From NCBI GenBank assembly GCA_013416795.1, contig RQSC01000004.1, positions 407,331-432,650 of the forward strand: 25,320 nt of DNA. Reading direction: 5' to 3'. Source of the DNA: Prasinococcaceae sp. CCMP 1430 (lineage: Eukaryota; Prasinodermophyta; Palmophyllophyceae; Prasinococcales; Prasinococcaceae). The notes beneath the pieces are model-generated. The model was not told the origin of the DNA and made no database searches. It was given only the letters and a program-made list of their open reading frames with translations. Position numbers and translations under genes: made by a program. Shown here one piece after another: positions 25,232-25,320 of the stretch (position 1 is its first letter; every line of letters starts with the position of its first letter).

Positions 25232-25320
25232 CGGCCGCAGCGCCCCGCAGCCCTCGCGATGCGCCCTGCCCGCCCCCTTCCCCCTCCCCCCCCCGGCCGC
25301 AGCGCCCCGCAGCCCTCGCG
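25232..25320 (+). repeat. Pair of 27-bp direct repeats upstream of the HAD gene, at the window edge
   Basis: The 27 bases at 25232-25258 (starting cggccgcagcgccccgcag) recur exactly at 25294-25320, 62 bp later, separated by a C-rich stretch. The second copy ends at the window edge, so further copies may follow. They lie within 100 bp of the HAD start codon, in its presumed 5' UTR or promoter. Confidence 0.85.

Noticed and set aside
1-25320. tRNA, rRNA, CRISPR array, insertion sequence or transposase
   Set aside because: No tRNA-like cloverleaf, rRNA core sequence, regularly spaced repeat array or transposase motif was seen by eye on either strand. A covariance-model scan was not possible here.

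Overview
The window looks like nuclear DNA from a GC-rich, gene-dense, flagellated unicellular eukaryote, most plausibly a microalga such as a haptophyte; the lineage is an inference. The eukaryotic signs are spliceosomal introns with GTRCGT-type donors (GTACGT, GTGCGT and GTACGA are seen) and acceptors ending in gcgcag or gcag, plus a set of purely eukaryotic genes: F-box/LRR, ZFYVE26, ATG8, DDX41, TMEM107 and POLA2. TMEM107 is a ciliary transition-zone protein, so the organism probably builds a cilium or flagellum. Spacers are rich in (CG)n runs, and long antisense ORFs are common because of base composition.

Layout. 332-2429 (+): F-box/LRR protein with a zinc knuckle, 5' end missing. 2430-3472: no gene seen; G- and C-rich tracts. 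3473 to about 4132: a compositionally foreign block, made of a roughly 50% GC stretch open on the minus strand and then a bacterial-looking stretch that ends in the start of a YeeE/YedE-like membrane protein. That start is fused in frame to the next gene. 3934-11155 (+): a very large ZFYVE26/spastizin homologue without a visible FYVE finger. 11485-12195 (-): ATG8, two introns. 13604-15565 (+): DDX41 helicase. 15708-16423 (-): TMEM107. 16982-18790 (+): POLA2, DNA polymerase alpha subunit B. 18925-19851 (-): membrane-anchored short-chain dehydrogenase. 20346-24368 (+): a 1340-residue protein with TPRs, a coiled coil, three Cys/His modules and a C-terminal J domain. 24498-25223 (-): HAD-family pyrimidine 5'-nucleotidase-like phosphatase.

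From the ZFYVE26 homologue onward the genes alternate strand without exception (+-+-+-+-). Convergent 3' ends lie 129-329 bp apart, and divergent pairs share spacers of about 0.5-1.4 kb. The genes are not one pathway. They cover autophagy and lysosome function (ATG8, ZFYVE26), replication (POLA2), RNA and splicing (DDX41), cilium (TMEM107), lipid metabolism (SDR), proteostasis (F-box, J-domain protein) and nucleotide salvage (HAD).

Most worth a second look: the J-domain protein with its repeated C-x2-C-G-C-x4-H module and an exact 177-bp in-frame duplication; the foreign block fused to the ZFYVE26 homologue; the missing FYVE finger; and a cluster of E2F-type sites upstream of POLA2. All functional calls come from reading motifs; no database search was run.
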